From Flavobacterium chilense (lineage in GTDB: Bacteria > Bacteroidota > Bacteroidia > Flavobacteriales > Flavobacteriaceae), in NCBI RefSeq assembly GCF_001602525.1, contig NZ_LSYT01000009.1:124001-188000 (forward strand): a DNA stretch of 64,000 nt, given 5' to 3'. Each line of letters starts with the position of its first letter. Positions within the stretch are counted from its first letter, which is position 1. Both the position numbers and the translations under genes were made by a program. Shown in pieces: positions 8,171-17,487 of the stretch. The notes under the pieces are model-generated. The model worked only from the letters and a program-made list of their open reading frames with translations, searched no databases and was not told the origin of the DNA.

Positions 8171-10405
8171 TTGAAAACGAAGCTTTTTGTCATTACGCCA
8201 CCTTTTACACAACTGAATACACCGTATCCGGCAACAGCATATATAAAAGGATTTCTGAATACCAAAAATATCGAATCAGTTCAGGCTGATTTGGGTATTG
8301 ATGTTATTTTGGAACTGTTTTCAAAGAAAGGCTTGGTTGATTTGTTTCGTTATGCTGAAAATATTTTTGAAAATGTGTCTTCGCCAGCGGAGTCGGGGGA
8401 TGAGGTTTCTGATAACTCAAAACGTATTTTTGCTTTACAGGACGAATACATCAAAACCATTGATCCTGTAATTCAGTTTTTACAGGGAAAAAATCCAACT
8501 TTGGCTTTACAAATTTGTCAGGAAGATTTTCTGCCGGAAGCTTCCCGTTTTGCACAGTTAGAAGAGCTCGATTGGGCTTTTGGAACCATGGGAACTCAGG
8601 ATAAAGCAAAACATCTGGCAACTTTGTATCTGGAAGATATTTCGGATTTTATTGTAGAATGCGTCGATGAAAATTTTGGCTTTAGCCGATATGCGGAACG
8701 TTTAGGACGAAGTGCCAATTCTTTTGATGAATTATACGAGGCTTTACAACAAGAACCAACTTATATAGATGCGATTTTAATTTCTATTTTGAAAGCTAAA
8801 ATCGAAACGGTTCAACCTACATTTTTTCTGATTTCGGTCCCTTTTCCGGGAAATTTATACAGCGCTTTTCGTTGTGCACAATGGGTTAAACAACATCATC
8901 CCGAAATTAAAATTTCGATGGGAGGAGGTTTTCCAAATACTGAATTGCGTTCGCTTTCTGATGCCCGTGTTTTTGAGTTCTTTGATTTTATTACGCTAGA
9001 TGATGGCGAAGTACCAATTGAAGAACTTGTTGATAATTTGTCATCCCGAGCGGAGTCGAGGGACGAGCAGCGTTACAAACGAACCTTTCTTTTAGAAGAA
9101 GGAAAAGTAGTGTATAAAAACAATTCCTTAAAACACGATTACAAACAATCTCAGGTTGGAACGCCGGATTATTCAGACTTACCTTTGGATAAATACATCT
9201 CGGTAATCGAAATCGTAAATCCAATGCACAGAATGTGGAGTGACGGTCGTTGGAATAAACTCACAATGGCGCACGGTTGTTATTGGGGAAAATGCACTTT
9301 TTGCGATATTTCATTAGATTATATTAAAGTATATGAACCGGTTGCAGCCAATTTATTATGCGACCGAATGGAAGATATGATGCTGCAAACCGGACAAAAT
9401 GGATTCCATTTTGTAGACGAAGCCGCTCCGCCAGCATTAATGCGTGCGCTGGCATTAGAAATTTTACGCCGAAAACTAGCCGTAACCTGGTGGACCAACA
9501 TTCGTTTCGAAAAAAGTTTTTCTAAAGACTTATGTTTACTGCTAAAAGCTTCTGGTTGTATTGCCGTTTCCGGTGGATTGGAAGTAGCTTCAGACCGATT
9601 ATTAAAATTAATTGACAAAGGAGTAACAGTCGAGCAAGTGGCAAGAGTAACCCGAAATTTTACTGAAGCCGGAATTATGGTTCATGCTTATTTAATGTAC
9701 GGATATCCAACACAAACGATTCAGGAAACGGTTGATAGTCTCGAAATGGTACGTCAGTTATTTGAAGCGGGAATTCTGCAATCAGGATTCTGGCATCAGT
9801 TTGCAATGACAGCACACAGCCCGGTTGGATTATATCCGGAAAAATTTGGCGTGACCAAAAAAACAGAATTAATTGGAACTTTTGCCAATAATGATATTGA
9901 TTACACGGATTCAACAGGAATCAATCATGATAAATTTAGTTTCGGATTAAAGAAATCCCTCTTTAATTTCATGCACGGAATTTGTTTTGATTACGAATTG
10001 CAGGATTGGTTTGATTTTAAAATTCCGAAAACAAAAATAGATCCCGATTTTATTTTTAATGCCCTTGACGAAGGAAATGATTTCAATACCAAACCAAATG
10101 CAAAAGTAGTCTGGTTAGGTGGGAAACCTTTTGCAGAGCACTTTACAAAATCTAAAAAAGGAAGATCCTGGGAAATGATGACTTTTACTTTTCACGATAA
10201 AAAAGAAAGTTTCAGCATTCAGACCAGTAAAGAGCAAGGCGAATGGCTTGTAGAGATCTTAACCAGGATTTCGATTTCAAACCCTAAGAATTATACTTTT
10301 CAGGAAGTCAAAACTGATTTTGAAACTACGCTGGAAGACTTTGAATTGTTCTGGTATTCAAAACCAATTCATACGTTACGGGAATTTGGTTTATTAGTTC
10401 TGTAA
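8171..10405 (+). CDS. B12-binding-type radical SAM protein with in-frame REP-derived inserts
   Basis: The protein has 744 residues and starts with TTG: the N-terminus MKTKLFVITPP fits a cobalamin-binding-like Rossmann domain (roughly residues 1-290) and no ATG fits better. The radical SAM core begins near residue 365 with the [4Fe-4S] cluster motif CYWGKCTFC (Cys 370, 375, 378). Later come an IRFE segment and a GGLEVASDRLL segment typical of the Elp3/MiaB-like barrel. The substrate is unknown. Two short stretches, around residues 69-78 and 290-300, encode nearly the same peptide (SSxAESxDE). They come from a 29-bp DNA repeat at 8376-8404 and 9039-9067, which also occurs between genes. The stop lies one base from the stop of the convergent MBL-fold gene. 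Confidence 0.8.
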   Translation: MKTKLFVITPPFTQLNTPYPATAYIKGFLNTKNIESVQADLGIDVILELFSKKGLVDLFRYAENIFENVSSPAESGDEVSDNSKRIFALQDEYIKTIDPVIQFLQGKNPTLALQICQEDFLPEASRFAQLEELDWAFGTMGTQDKAKHLATLYLEDISDFIVECVDENFGFSRYAERLGRSANSFDELYEALQQEPTYIDAILISILKAKIETVQPTFFLISVPFPGNLYSAFRCAQWVKQHHPEIKISMGGGFPNTELRSLSDARVFEFFDFITLDDGEVPIEELVDNLSSRAESRDEQRYKRTFLLEEGKVVYKNNSLKHDYKQSQVGTPDYSDLPLDKYISVIEIVNPMHRMWSDGRWNKLTMAHGCYWGKCTFCDISLDYIKVYEPVAANLLCDRMEDMMLQTGQNGFHFVDEAAPPALMRALALEILRRKLAVTWWTNIRFEKSFSKDLCLLLKASGCIAVSGGLEVASDRLLKLIDKGVTVEQVARVTRNFTEAGIMVHAYLMYGYPTQTIQETVDSLEMVRQLFEAGILQSGFWHQFAMTAHSPVGLYPEKFGVTKKTELIGTFANNDIDYTDSTGINHDKFSFGLKKSLFNFMHGICFDYELQDWFDFKIPKTKIDPDFIFNALDEGNDFNTKPNAKVVWLGGKPFAEHFTKSKKGRSWEMMTFTFHDKKESFSIQTSKEQGEWLVEILTRISISNPKNYTFQEVKTDFETTLEDFELFWYSKPIHTLREFGLLVL
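8376..8404 (+). repeat. REP-like unit inside the radical SAM gene, copy 1
   Basis: This 29-bp unit shares 24 of 29 bases with 9039-9067, with the common core AGCGGAGTCG. It stays in frame and encodes a short hydrophilic peptide. Confidence 0.55.
9039..9067 (+). repeat. REP-like unit inside the radical SAM gene, copy 2
   Basis: The unit has the core CCCGAGCGGAGTCGAGGGA and sits in the same reading phase as the copy at 8376-8404. A related intergenic copy (core GAGCGGAGTCGAAG) is at 18959-18981. Confidence 0.6.
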
Positions 10406-10406
10406 A

Positions 10407-11171
10407 TCAATATTCTACACTTGTTCCGTCACTTGGAATAGCAACTTTATCCGAAAGATTATTTTGGGAAAGCGCCAGTCTTAGTTCAGATCTTGTTGTT
10501 GGGCAGTGGTTTAACGCTTCTAAATGGTTGGCAAAAACTTTGCCCGGAGCCAGTGCAGCAAACTTCAAAATGTCGTTCATTCGCATTAACAGCGGCTGAC
10601 CAAAATCTAATCTTGCAGTTCCGCAGGCGACAACAGCAATTTCAGGTTTAAACTCAATGAGTACTTTTTGTACATGTTCTGTAAAAATGGTATCAGAACT
10701 TACATAAATCGACTTTTGATTGGGCAATTCAATATGAAAACCCATTACATTTCCCATCAGTTTTGCGATAAATCCGTAGCCGTGAACAGCCGGAATTCCG
10801 GTTATTTTTCCACCTAAAAAGTCCTGAGGTTCCCAATAATTCAAACTCTGAATAATATTTAGCCCTCTTTTTGTTAAGGCACTTTCATCTTTTGCATTAC
10901 AAATTACCGGAATACTTTTTCGTCTTAAAAAAACTTCTCCGGCTTTATCAATATGGTCAGGATGCAAATGTGTGATCAGGCAAATGGTAACTCTGCTCAA
11001 AATATCCCTGCTGTTTTTAGGCAAAGCCACAAGCGGATTTCTTTTAGGCTTATATCTGAAAATAGTAAAAGGCGGAATCGTTTTTCTCTTTCCCAACATA
11101 GGATCGACCAATATAACATCGGTATCAGTTTCGATCACCAAAGTGGCGTTTCGTAAATGATGTAATTTCAT
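10407..11171 (-). CDS. MBL-fold metal-dependent hydrolase (UlaG-like)
   Basis: The 254-residue protein starts MKLHHLRNATLVIET and has DVILVDPMLG, the first strand-loop of the metallo-beta-lactamase fold. The metal motif HxHxDH is complete at His68, His70, Asp72 and His73 (THLHPDH). A later YVSSDTIF segment supplies the bridging aspartate. No signal peptide is seen, so it should be cytoplasmic. The short UlaG-like architecture suggests a lactonase or phosphodiester hydrolase, but the substrate cannot be given. It is convergent with the radical SAM gene (one base between stops) and has no obvious operon partner; the gap to the two-component genes is 108 bases. Confidence 0.85.
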   Translation of the reverse strand: MKLHHLRNATLVIETDTDVILVDPMLGKRKTIPPFTIFRYKPKRNPLVALPKNSRDILSRVTICLITHLHPDHIDKAGEVFLRRKSIPVICNAKDESALTKRGLNIIQSLNYWEPQDFLGGKITGIPAVHGYGFIAKLMGNVMGFHIELPNQKSIYVSSDTIFTEHVQKVLIEFKPEIAVVACGTARLDFGQPLLMRMNDILKFAALAPGKVFANHLEALNHCPTTRSELRLALSQNNLSDKVAIPSDGTSVEY

Positions 11172-11279
11172 ATCGAAGGAATTTAGATATTAAAAATACA
11201 AAAGTTTTTAAAAGTAGTTTTACAGATTATTCTCTATTTTTAGCAGAATTGTTATTATTTAAAATAATGATTGTTGTAT

Positions 11280-11966
11280 TTACACAATACTAAATCTAAA
11301 CCCAATTCCGTGCAGGTTTTCGATAGAAATTCCCTTTTCGTTAATTAAAATTTTACGTAAGCGCGAAATAAAAACATCAAGGCTTCTTCCCATAAAATAA
11401 TCATCTGTTCCCCAAAGTGACGTCAAAATCTGTTCCCTTTTTAAAACCGAATTTTTATTATCGAGAAATAATTTCAATAATTCGGCTTCACGCTGTGTCA
11501 GGCTAATTTTTTCACTATCATTAAAAAGAATAAAATTATTAATATCAAATTGATACTTGCCAATTTCATAAACCACTTTTTCTATTGGTGTATTTTTTTG
11601 AGAACGTTTCAGGAAAATCTCAATCTTAAGTAGTAATTCTTCAATGCTGAAAGGCTTTACCAAATAGTCATCGGCACCCAGACGCAAACCTTTTATACGA
11701 TCTTCTTTTAATGTTTTAGCAGAAAGAAAAATAATCGGAATATCAATATTTGCTTTTCTAATCTCGGTTGCCAATTCAAAACCATCCATTTTGGGCATCA
11801 TAATATCAAGAATACAAATGTCAAAATTTTCTTTTTTAAAGGTTTCCAGGCCCAGTTTTCCATCGCAGCAATGAATCACCTCATAGTTATTTTGTTCCAG
11901 ATTATCTTTGGTCAAAAAGGCTAAGGTTTCATCGTCTTCGGTGTAAAGTATTTTGAATTGTTTCAT
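11280..11966 (-). CDS. OmpR-family response regulator
   Basis: The 228-residue protein has a receiver domain (about 1-120) with acidic pocket ED-D near residues 10-12, phospho-acceptor Asp54 in CILDIMMPKMDG, and Lys104 in LVKPFS. A winged-helix DNA-binding domain follows (about 135-228) with LTQREAELLKLF and a VFISRLRKIL recognition region. The start codon overlaps the stop of the histidine kinase gene by four bases (ATGA), so the two proteins are translationally coupled. The architecture is that of Bacteroidota RprY-like regulators. No target promoter is evident in the window. Confidence 0.92.
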   Translation of the reverse strand: MKQFKILYTEDDETLAFLTKDNLEQNNYEVIHCCDGKLGLETFKKENFDICILDIMMPKMDGFELATEIRKANIDIPIIFLSAKTLKEDRIKGLRLGADDYLVKPFSIEELLLKIEIFLKRSQKNTPIEKVVYEIGKYQFDINNFILFNDSEKISLTQREAELLKLFLDNKNSVLKREQILTSLWGTDDYFMGRSLDVFISRLRKILINEKGISIENLHGIGFRFSIV

Positions 11967-13225
11967 TTTTTATAAGGAATTGACAAAGTTATAGTGATGC
12001 CTTTTTCGGTATTATTTTCGGCTTTTATTTTCCAGATATGCAAGTTGCAAATTTCTTTTACATAATACAAACCAAGTCCAAAACCATTTACTTCGTTGCT
12101 CTTTTCGTTTTGCGCACGATAGAATTTATCGAAAATAAAAGAAATATTTTTAGGAGAAACTCCAATTCCGTTATCAGTAAAAAACAGTTTTAAAGTATTA
12201 TTTTCGACTGAAATCCGAATCGTAATTTCTGGTTTTTCAGTACAATATTTAACCGCATTATCCAGTAAATTATAGACTAAATTAGAAAAATGAAAAACAT
12301 CAGTTTCGATTTGATATTCTGTCGAAAGTGTTTCGATTTTGATGCTTGCATCAGGATATTTTAACTGTATGTTTTCGATTGTTTCCTTGATAATCGGAAC
12401 AAGTAAAATCATTTCTTTTTTTAATTCCAAAGGCGCATAATCTGATTTGGAAATATTCAAAATCTTCTCAATATGATGATTTAGCTTATTACTCTGATTG
12501 ATAATAATATCAGTGTAAGTATGCAGTTTTTTATCTTCTTTAATCGGATTTTGCTCTATTAAATATTTCGAAGCAATTAAAATAGAAGATAAAGGCGTTT
12601 TGAACTCATGCGTCATATTGTTGATAAAATCACGCTGCAGTTCAGAATATTTCTTTTGCTGTAAAAGTGTAAAAATCGAATACACATAAATCAACAAAAT
12701 AAAAATAAGCGCTATAGAAAGTACAAACCAAAAACGCATCGAACTGAATAAATAAGTAGTCTCGTTAGGAAAACGAACCGCAAAATAATATACGAGATTT
12801 TTATGCTTTGGGAAATACACTGTTTTTTTAGTATTTTCTTTTTCAGAAAACGAAATGTACTTACCGTAAACCATTTCATCACTCTGGCAATTGTACACTG
12901 CATATTCAAAGTCAGTGGTAATATTCATTTTTTTAAACTCGGATCTCAAATAGAATTCTAAAACATCCGGTTCAAAAGCATTTTGAATGTTTACAATATA
13001 ATAGTCGTTAGAAATTTTCTGAACAGGATTCTGACAGGATGATTCGTGATCTTTTCCTTCATATAATTTTCTGGCCACTTCCAGTAAAGCAATATTAGCT
13101 TTCTGGCTCAGTTTTTTTTGCTCTAAAGTAAAAGCCTCTTTGGTCCAAAGCAATTGTGCCACCAATATACTTATAATGGCAACAAGACCCAGAAGGATAA
13201 TACTATTCAGTTTATTTATTTTCAA
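11963..13225 (-). CDS. membrane sensor histidine kinase (RprX-like)
   Basis: The 420-residue protein has a first membrane helix at about 8-27, a periplasmic sensing region of about 135 residues, and a second helix at about 163-187. The HisKA dimerisation domain has the phospho-acceptor His206 in NMTHEFKTPLS. The ATPase domain shows the N box (NLLDNAVKY), G1 box (DNGIGVS) and G2 box (GFGLGLYYVKE). The periplasmic part shows no recognisable ligand domain, so the signal is unknown. It is upstream of and overlaps its response regulator gene. Both genes diverge from the DUF1573 gene, which may therefore share regulation. Confidence 0.92.
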   Translation of the reverse strand: MKINKLNSIILLGLVAIISILVAQLLWTKEAFTLEQKKLSQKANIALLEVARKLYEGKDHESSCQNPVQKISNDYYIVNIQNAFEPDVLEFYLRSEFKKMNITTDFEYAVYNCQSDEMVYGKYISFSEKENTKKTVYFPKHKNLVYYFAVRFPNETTYLFSSMRFWFVLSIALIFILLIYVYSIFTLLQQKKYSELQRDFINNMTHEFKTPLSSILIASKYLIEQNPIKEDKKLHTYTDIIINQSNKLNHHIEKILNISKSDYAPLELKKEMILLVPIIKETIENIQLKYPDASIKIETLSTEYQIETDVFHFSNLVYNLLDNAVKYCTEKPEITIRISVENNTLKLFFTDNGIGVSPKNISFIFDKFYRAQNEKSNEVNGFGLGLYYVKEICNLHIWKIKAENNTEKGITITLSIPYKK

Positions 13226-13338
13226 GAAAGTGGTGTTTTAGAGTGTAATATTAATCAAAATTATAGTTAAAAAATCCCATTAACAAGTCGTTAACAAAGA
13301 TTTGAAAGCGGTTAACAGCGACTTGAATTTGTCTGAAT

Positions 13339-13346
13339 TATCTTTG
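13339..13346 (+). promoter_or_regulatory. promoter -7 element for DUF1573 gene
   Basis: TATCTTTG is an exact TAnnTTTG match, 42 bases before the ATG at 13389. TTTG at 13328-13331 is too close to be the -33 element, so only the -7 is claimed. Confidence 0.5.
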
Positions 13347-13388
13347 TAATACAAAATTAGAACTATAAACCATTAAAAATAAATAACT

Positions 13389-13805
13389 ATGAAAATGATT
13401 AAAATTTCGATGTTAGCCTTAGCTTTAAGCTTAATGTCTTTTTCAGCAATTGCACCAATAAAATCATTAACTGCTGAAACAAAAGTTGAAGCAACAGCAG
13501 CTTCTACAATTGTTTGGAAAGCAGAAACTGTTGATGTAGGTGAAATTCCACAAGGAACACCAAAAGCAATTGTTTACGAATTCAAAAATACAGGAAAAAC
13601 GGCAGTTGTAATTACGAATGTTCAGGGATCTTGCGGATGTACAGCAACAGATTACACAAAAGAGCCAATTTTGCCTGGTAAATCTGCAAAAGTAACAGCA
13701 ACTTACAACGCAGCAAATAAAGGAGGTTTTACAAAAACAGTTACTGTAACAACAAGTGCAGAAAGCACTCCAAAAGTTCTTACCTTAAAAGGAACAGTAA
13801 TTTAA
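13389..13805 (+). CDS. secreted DUF1573 protein
   Basis: The 138-residue protein has a signal peptide (about residues 1-25) and one DUF1573 domain, an Ig-like beta-sandwich. Visible features are the opening VDVGEIPQGTPKAIVYEFKNTG and the conserved NVQGSCGCTATDY, then PGKSAKVTATYN. The GSCGC cysteine pair is a hallmark of the family. The biochemical role of this domain is not established; it is common in Bacteroidota envelopes. It is a single-gene unit with its own promoter and a strong terminator just after the stop. It is divergent from the two-component genes. Confidence 0.85.
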   Translation: MKMIKISMLALALSLMSFSAIAPIKSLTAETKVEATAASTIVWKAETVDVGEIPQGTPKAIVYEFKNTGKTAVVITNVQGSCGCTATDYTKEPILPGKSAKVTATYNAANKGGFTKTVTVTTSAESTPKVLTLKGTVI

Positions 13806-13831
13806 AAATAAAGGTTGGTTATAAAGTAGAG

Positions 13832-13866
13832 ACTCCGGATATGTAATGTATCTGGAGTTTTTTTTA
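13832..13866 (+). terminator. intrinsic terminator after DUF1573 gene
   Basis: ACTCCGGATA (13832-13841) pairs with TATCTGGAGT (13849-13858, one G-T pair), followed by T8. Confidence 0.8.
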
Positions 13867-13993
13867 TGCTTTTTAGTTCATTGAAATCAGTTTAAAATCC
13901 AGACGTTTTTTGACAATTATAAAGGCAATATTATTTTTTTTGTAAATGAATTGTTTTCACTAAAACTTTTCTATTTTTATTAAAAAAATAGCT

Positions 13994-15574
13994 ATGAAAA
14001 CCTTGTATCCGCTTGTTGCTGTTGTTCTTCTTTTTGCTGCTGTTTCCTGTAACAAGAAATCTGAAAACAACAACGAAGAGTCAAAAAAAACTTCTGAAAA
14101 AGTAGTTCCGGAACTTAAAATTTCAATTGACAGCTCAGGAATTTCTGCCTTTTATCAAACATATCCTAAACTAATTAAATTTCAGGCTGAGGTTTTGGCG
14201 CTTTACAAAAAAAATAAATCGACCCAATTGTGGCTTGATAACAAAGGAGTAGTAGAGTTTGGGAACACTTTATTCAATAAATACAAAGGACTGGATCAGG
14301 AAGGGTTGAAAGCTAATTTTCCATACAATGAAAAAATAGATCCTATTTTTGAGCATATAACCGAGAATAAATTATCACAGGCAGATACAGATTTGATGAT
14401 TACGAATTTGTATTTCTATTATGTACAGAAAGTTTCCGGTGTAGACGAAAAAACGACTAAATCATTACAATGGCTTTTACCCCGAAAAAAGGTAAACTAT
14501 CAGGTCTTTTCAGATTCTATTTATAAAAAAGCCACGATAAGCGACGATAAGAAAAGTAAAATGTTCAGTCAGTATTACAAACTTCGCGACGCATTACATC
14601 AATATAGAGAAATTGAAAAAAAAGGAGGCTGGAAAAACATTGAAACTCCGGAAGGTTTTAAAAGTTTTAAAGTAGGCGATTCTGTTCCTGCAATTGGACA
14701 AATTAGAGAAAGACTTTACATTACCGGAGATCTGAAAGAAAATAATAAAAGCAATATTTGTGATACAGTTTTGATAAAGGGAATAAAAAACTACGAATCG
14801 CATAACGGATTAACACCGAAAAATATTATTTTACCAGAACATATTGCCGAATTGAATATTCCGGTTTCAGACCGAATCAAAACCATTATTGCAAACATGG
14901 AACGCTGTCGATGGATTGATCCTGAACTCGAAAAAGGCAAAGAATATGTAGAAGTTAATATTCCGGAGTTTAGATTGTATCTTATTCGTAATGGACAAAT
15001 CGCTTTTGTGTCGCCTGTTGTGGTAGGAAAGGCAATGACCCAAACGGTCATCTTTAGCGGAATGATGAGCAATATCGTTTTTAGTCCGTATTGGAATGTG
15101 CCTACCAGTATCATCAACAAAGAGATCAAACCCGGAATGGTAAAAAATAAAAACTATCTGGCCCAGAAAAATCTGGAATGGAACAATGGTGCTGTTCGTC
15201 AGTTACCGGGTAAAAATAACTCGCTTGGTTTGGTGAAGTTTTTATTTCCAAATTCAAATAATATCTATTTGCATGATACACCGGCAAAAAGTTTGTTTGA
15301 AAGAGAAAACAGAGCGTTTAGTCACGGTTGCGTACGCGTAGGAAAACCAAGAGAATTAGCAATTGAGCTTTTAAAACAAGATCCAAAATGGACTCCGGAA
15401 CGAATTGATAAAGCTATGCATGCCGGAAAAGAAAGCTGGTATACCTTAAAAATAAAAATTCCGGTTTATATTGGCTATTTTACTGCCTGGGTAGATCGCG
15501 ATGGAAATTTGAATTTTTATAAAGATGTGTATCAAAGAGACGAAAGCCTGATAAAACTGCTTACGGAAGAATAA
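13994..15574 (+). CDS. lipoprotein L,D-transpeptidase (YkuD domain)
   Basis: The 526-residue protein has a lipoprotein signal with Cys19 in VSCNKK. After an LDT scaffold region (about 45-200) and a peptidoglycan-binding-like linker with a SVPAIGQIRERL segment (about 225-275), the YkuD catalytic domain spans about 315-475. It contains the His of LHDTPAKSLF and the catalytic motif SHGCVRVG with Cys446. This is the YcbB-like large L,D-transpeptidase architecture, which makes 3-3 cross-links in peptidoglycan. The lipid anchor would place it at the inner face of the outer membrane. An NlpC/P60 peptidase gene lies convergent just downstream, giving a small cell-wall cluster. Confidence 0.9.
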   Translation: MKTLYPLVAVVLLFAAVSCNKKSENNNEESKKTSEKVVPELKISIDSSGISAFYQTYPKLIKFQAEVLALYKKNKSTQLWLDNKGVVEFGNTLFNKYKGLDQEGLKANFPYNEKIDPIFEHITENKLSQADTDLMITNLYFYYVQKVSGVDEKTTKSLQWLLPRKKVNYQVFSDSIYKKATISDDKKSKMFSQYYKLRDALHQYREIEKKGGWKNIETPEGFKSFKVGDSVPAIGQIRERLYITGDLKENNKSNICDTVLIKGIKNYESHNGLTPKNIILPEHIAELNIPVSDRIKTIIANMERCRWIDPELEKGKEYVEVNIPEFRLYLIRNGQIAFVSPVVVGKAMTQTVIFSGMMSNIVFSPYWNVPTSIINKEIKPGMVKNKNYLAQKNLEWNNGAVRQLPGKNNSLGLVKFLFPNSNNIYLHDTPAKSLFERENRAFSHGCVRVGKPRELAIELLKQDPKWTPERIDKAMHAGKESWYTLKIKIPVYIGYFTAWVDRDGNLNFYKDVYQRDESLIKLLTEE

Positions 15575-15595
15575 AGAAAGGTTGGTCACGAATTG

Positions 15596-15647
15596 CACAA
15601 ATTTTTTATTTATAAATGGTAAAAAAATTAATTCGGAAAAATTTGTG
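15596..15647. repeat. AT-rich inverted repeat between convergent cell-wall genes
   Basis: CACAAATTTTT (15596-15606) is the inverted complement of 15637-15647. It lies between the convergent L,D-transpeptidase and NlpC/P60 genes and may serve as a weak two-way terminator. Confidence 0.4.
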
Positions 15648-15668
15648 TACTTCCTGGCAGAAAAAATA

Positions 15669-16175
15669 TTACGGCAGTACGTCAACACACTTATAAAAAC
15701 GTTTGCTGTAATGTTCAGAATCTAAATCGCTAATGGTGACGCTTCCTGCTTTTCCGGAAGAAGCATGAATGAATTTTGAATGCATACCATTAGCCTCACA
15801 AATGATTCCAACATGACCAATATTCTTTTTATTTCGGTAACCGTAAAAAACTAAAACATCTCCCACTTTAAAATCTTCGGCTGACTTTGCAGTTCCTACA
15901 TTTTTGAAACCACCAGAACTTCTCGGTAAACTAATATTAAAGTGTTTAAAAACATAATTAACAAAACCCGAACAGTCAAAACCCTTTTTAGGATCATTTC
16001 CGGCATATGAATAGGGCGTTCCCAGATATTGCTTCGAATATAAAATAACAGAATCCCGATCTATTCCAGCCTGAAGGTGTTCAACAGGATTAATGTTGGG
16101 TGTAATTTCCTTTTTCAGGGTAAACGAAGAGCATAAAATAGTTATGGCAAGTAGTATATAAAGAGGTAATTTCAT
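15669..16175 (-). CDS. secreted NlpC/P60 (C40) cell-wall peptidase
   Basis: The 168-residue protein has an N-terminal signal peptide (about 1-20). The rest is a single NlpC/P60 domain: catalytic Cys68 in FDCSGFVNYVF, His121 in NIGHVGI, and third polar residue His137 in FIHASS. The LGTPYSYAGNDP approach loop is also typical. Enzymes of this type cut gamma-D-Glu-diaminopimelate bonds in peptidoglycan stem peptides. It has no SH3 or LysM targeting domain and is the short minimal form. It is convergent with the L,D-transpeptidase gene. Confidence 0.92.
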   Translation of the reverse strand: MKLPLYILLAITILCSSFTLKKEITPNINPVEHLQAGIDRDSVILYSKQYLGTPYSYAGNDPKKGFDCSGFVNYVFKHFNISLPRSSGGFKNVGTAKSAEDFKVGDVLVFYGYRNKKNIGHVGIICEANGMHSKFIHASSGKAGSVTISDLDSEHYSKRFYKCVDVLP

Positions 16176-16353
16176 TTTAAGAAGTAACGTAAGGTTTAAT
16201 TTATAAAGATAGGCTCTTGTTTTTGAATATCAAAACAGAGTTGGGCATCAAAGCTCTAAAACGGAGTCCGGGCATTGAAAATAGAAGTTGCATTTTGGTG
16301 TTTTTTTATTGCTTTTTGACATTTTAGTATCTTTCTGTATATTCTATTTCAGA

Positions 16354-16361
16354 TATATTTG
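16354..16361 (+). promoter_or_regulatory. promoter -7 element for esterase pair
   Basis: TATATTTG matches TAnnTTTG, 31 bases before the ATG at 16393. Confidence 0.45.
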
Positions 16362-16392
16362 TGAATCGCATTTATATTTTAACAAATAAATT

Positions 16393-17487
16393 ATGTTTCT
16401 CAAAAAAATATCATTTTTAATTTTGTTATTGCTGATTTCGGTTGTTTCGACTTCACAAAACAAAACCAATACTTTTCTTTATCAGGGCCGGGTTGAAAAA
16501 CTTGCAAACAATACTGTTGTCTTAATAGGAACGGCTTCTTCTGTATCTTTTAATTTTACAGGAAACAACTGTGCTGTTTCTCTGCAAAGTGTTGATTCTT
16601 ATGAGCATCATAATTATGTTTCGTTGGTGCTGGACGGGAAATATATTGGAAAATTGCGAATTGAAAAAGGTGCTGCTCAATCTTTTCCCATAAAAACGAC
16701 CTCAAATAAAAAAGTACACACACTTGAAATTTATAAAACTACAGAAGCCCATAGTGGCGGAATTTTATTTGCAGGAACCACAGCAAAATTAACTTCGATT
16801 ACTTCAAAAAAGAAAAAGAAAATTGAATTTATTGGTGATTCGATTACTTGTGGAGCAGCTAGCGATCCGTCAGATGTTCCTTGTGATAAAGGAGAATATT
16901 TTGATCATCATAACGGATATTATGCTTACGGACCAGTACTTTCCAGAGCAATTGGAGTAGATTATCTGATGAGTTCCGTTTCCGGAATCGGAATGTACAG
17001 AAACTGGAACGATGAGAACAAAGACGAAGCTATAATGCCGGATGTGTACCAGAATTTGTATTTAACTAAAGATAGTTCCAAACCAAAATACGATTTTGCT
17101 TTTCAGCCTGATATTATCAGTATTGCTTTGGGAACCAATGATTTTTCCGGTGGAGATGGTAAAAAAGAACGTTTACCATTTAATCCTGAAAAATATGTTT
17201 CGAACTACATCGGCTTTATCAAAATGCTGTACCAACACAATCCGAAAGCACAAATTGTAATTACAAACAGTCCAATGGTAAAGGGACAGAATGCGATTGT
17301 TTTTGAAGATTGTTTAAATAAAGTAAAAGCCGCTTTCGCAAAGGATAAAACCCATAAAACGATCCTGATTTTTAAGTTTAAACCCATGACCCCAAAAGGT
17401 TGTTCCGGACATCCTGATGTGGCAGATCATAAAGTTCTGGCTGATGAATATGCGCCATTTTTAAAAAAGCTGTTAAATGAAAAATAA
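16393..17487 (+). CDS. CE2-like acetyl esterase (SGNH hydrolase)
   Basis: The 364-residue protein has a signal peptide (about 1-21), an N-terminal jelly-roll domain (about 25-135), and a C-terminal SGNH hydrolase domain. This order is that of carbohydrate esterase family 2. The nucleophile is Ser150 in FIGDSITCG. The Asn block is GTNDFSGGDG, and the His block is HPDVADH (about 340-346). CE2 enzymes remove acetyl groups from mannose, glucose or xylose units of hemicellulose. It overlaps the next esterase gene by 11 bases, so the two are co-translated. The surrounding mannan genes suggest acetylated mannan as the target; that part is inference. Confidence 0.85.
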   Translation: MFLKKISFLILLLLISVVSTSQNKTNTFLYQGRVEKLANNTVVLIGTASSVSFNFTGNNCAVSLQSVDSYEHHNYVSLVLDGKYIGKLRIEKGAAQSFPIKTTSNKKVHTLEIYKTTEAHSGGILFAGTTAKLTSITSKKKKKIEFIGDSITCGAASDPSDVPCDKGEYFDHHNGYYAYGPVLSRAIGVDYLMSSVSGIGMYRNWNDENKDEAIMPDVYQNLYLTKDSSKPKYDFAFQPDIISIALGTNDFSGGDGKKERLPFNPEKYVSNYIGFIKMLYQHNPKAQIVITNSPMVKGQNAIVFEDCLNKVKAAFAKDKTHKTILIFKFKPMTPKGCSGHPDVADHKVLADEYAPFLKKLLNEK

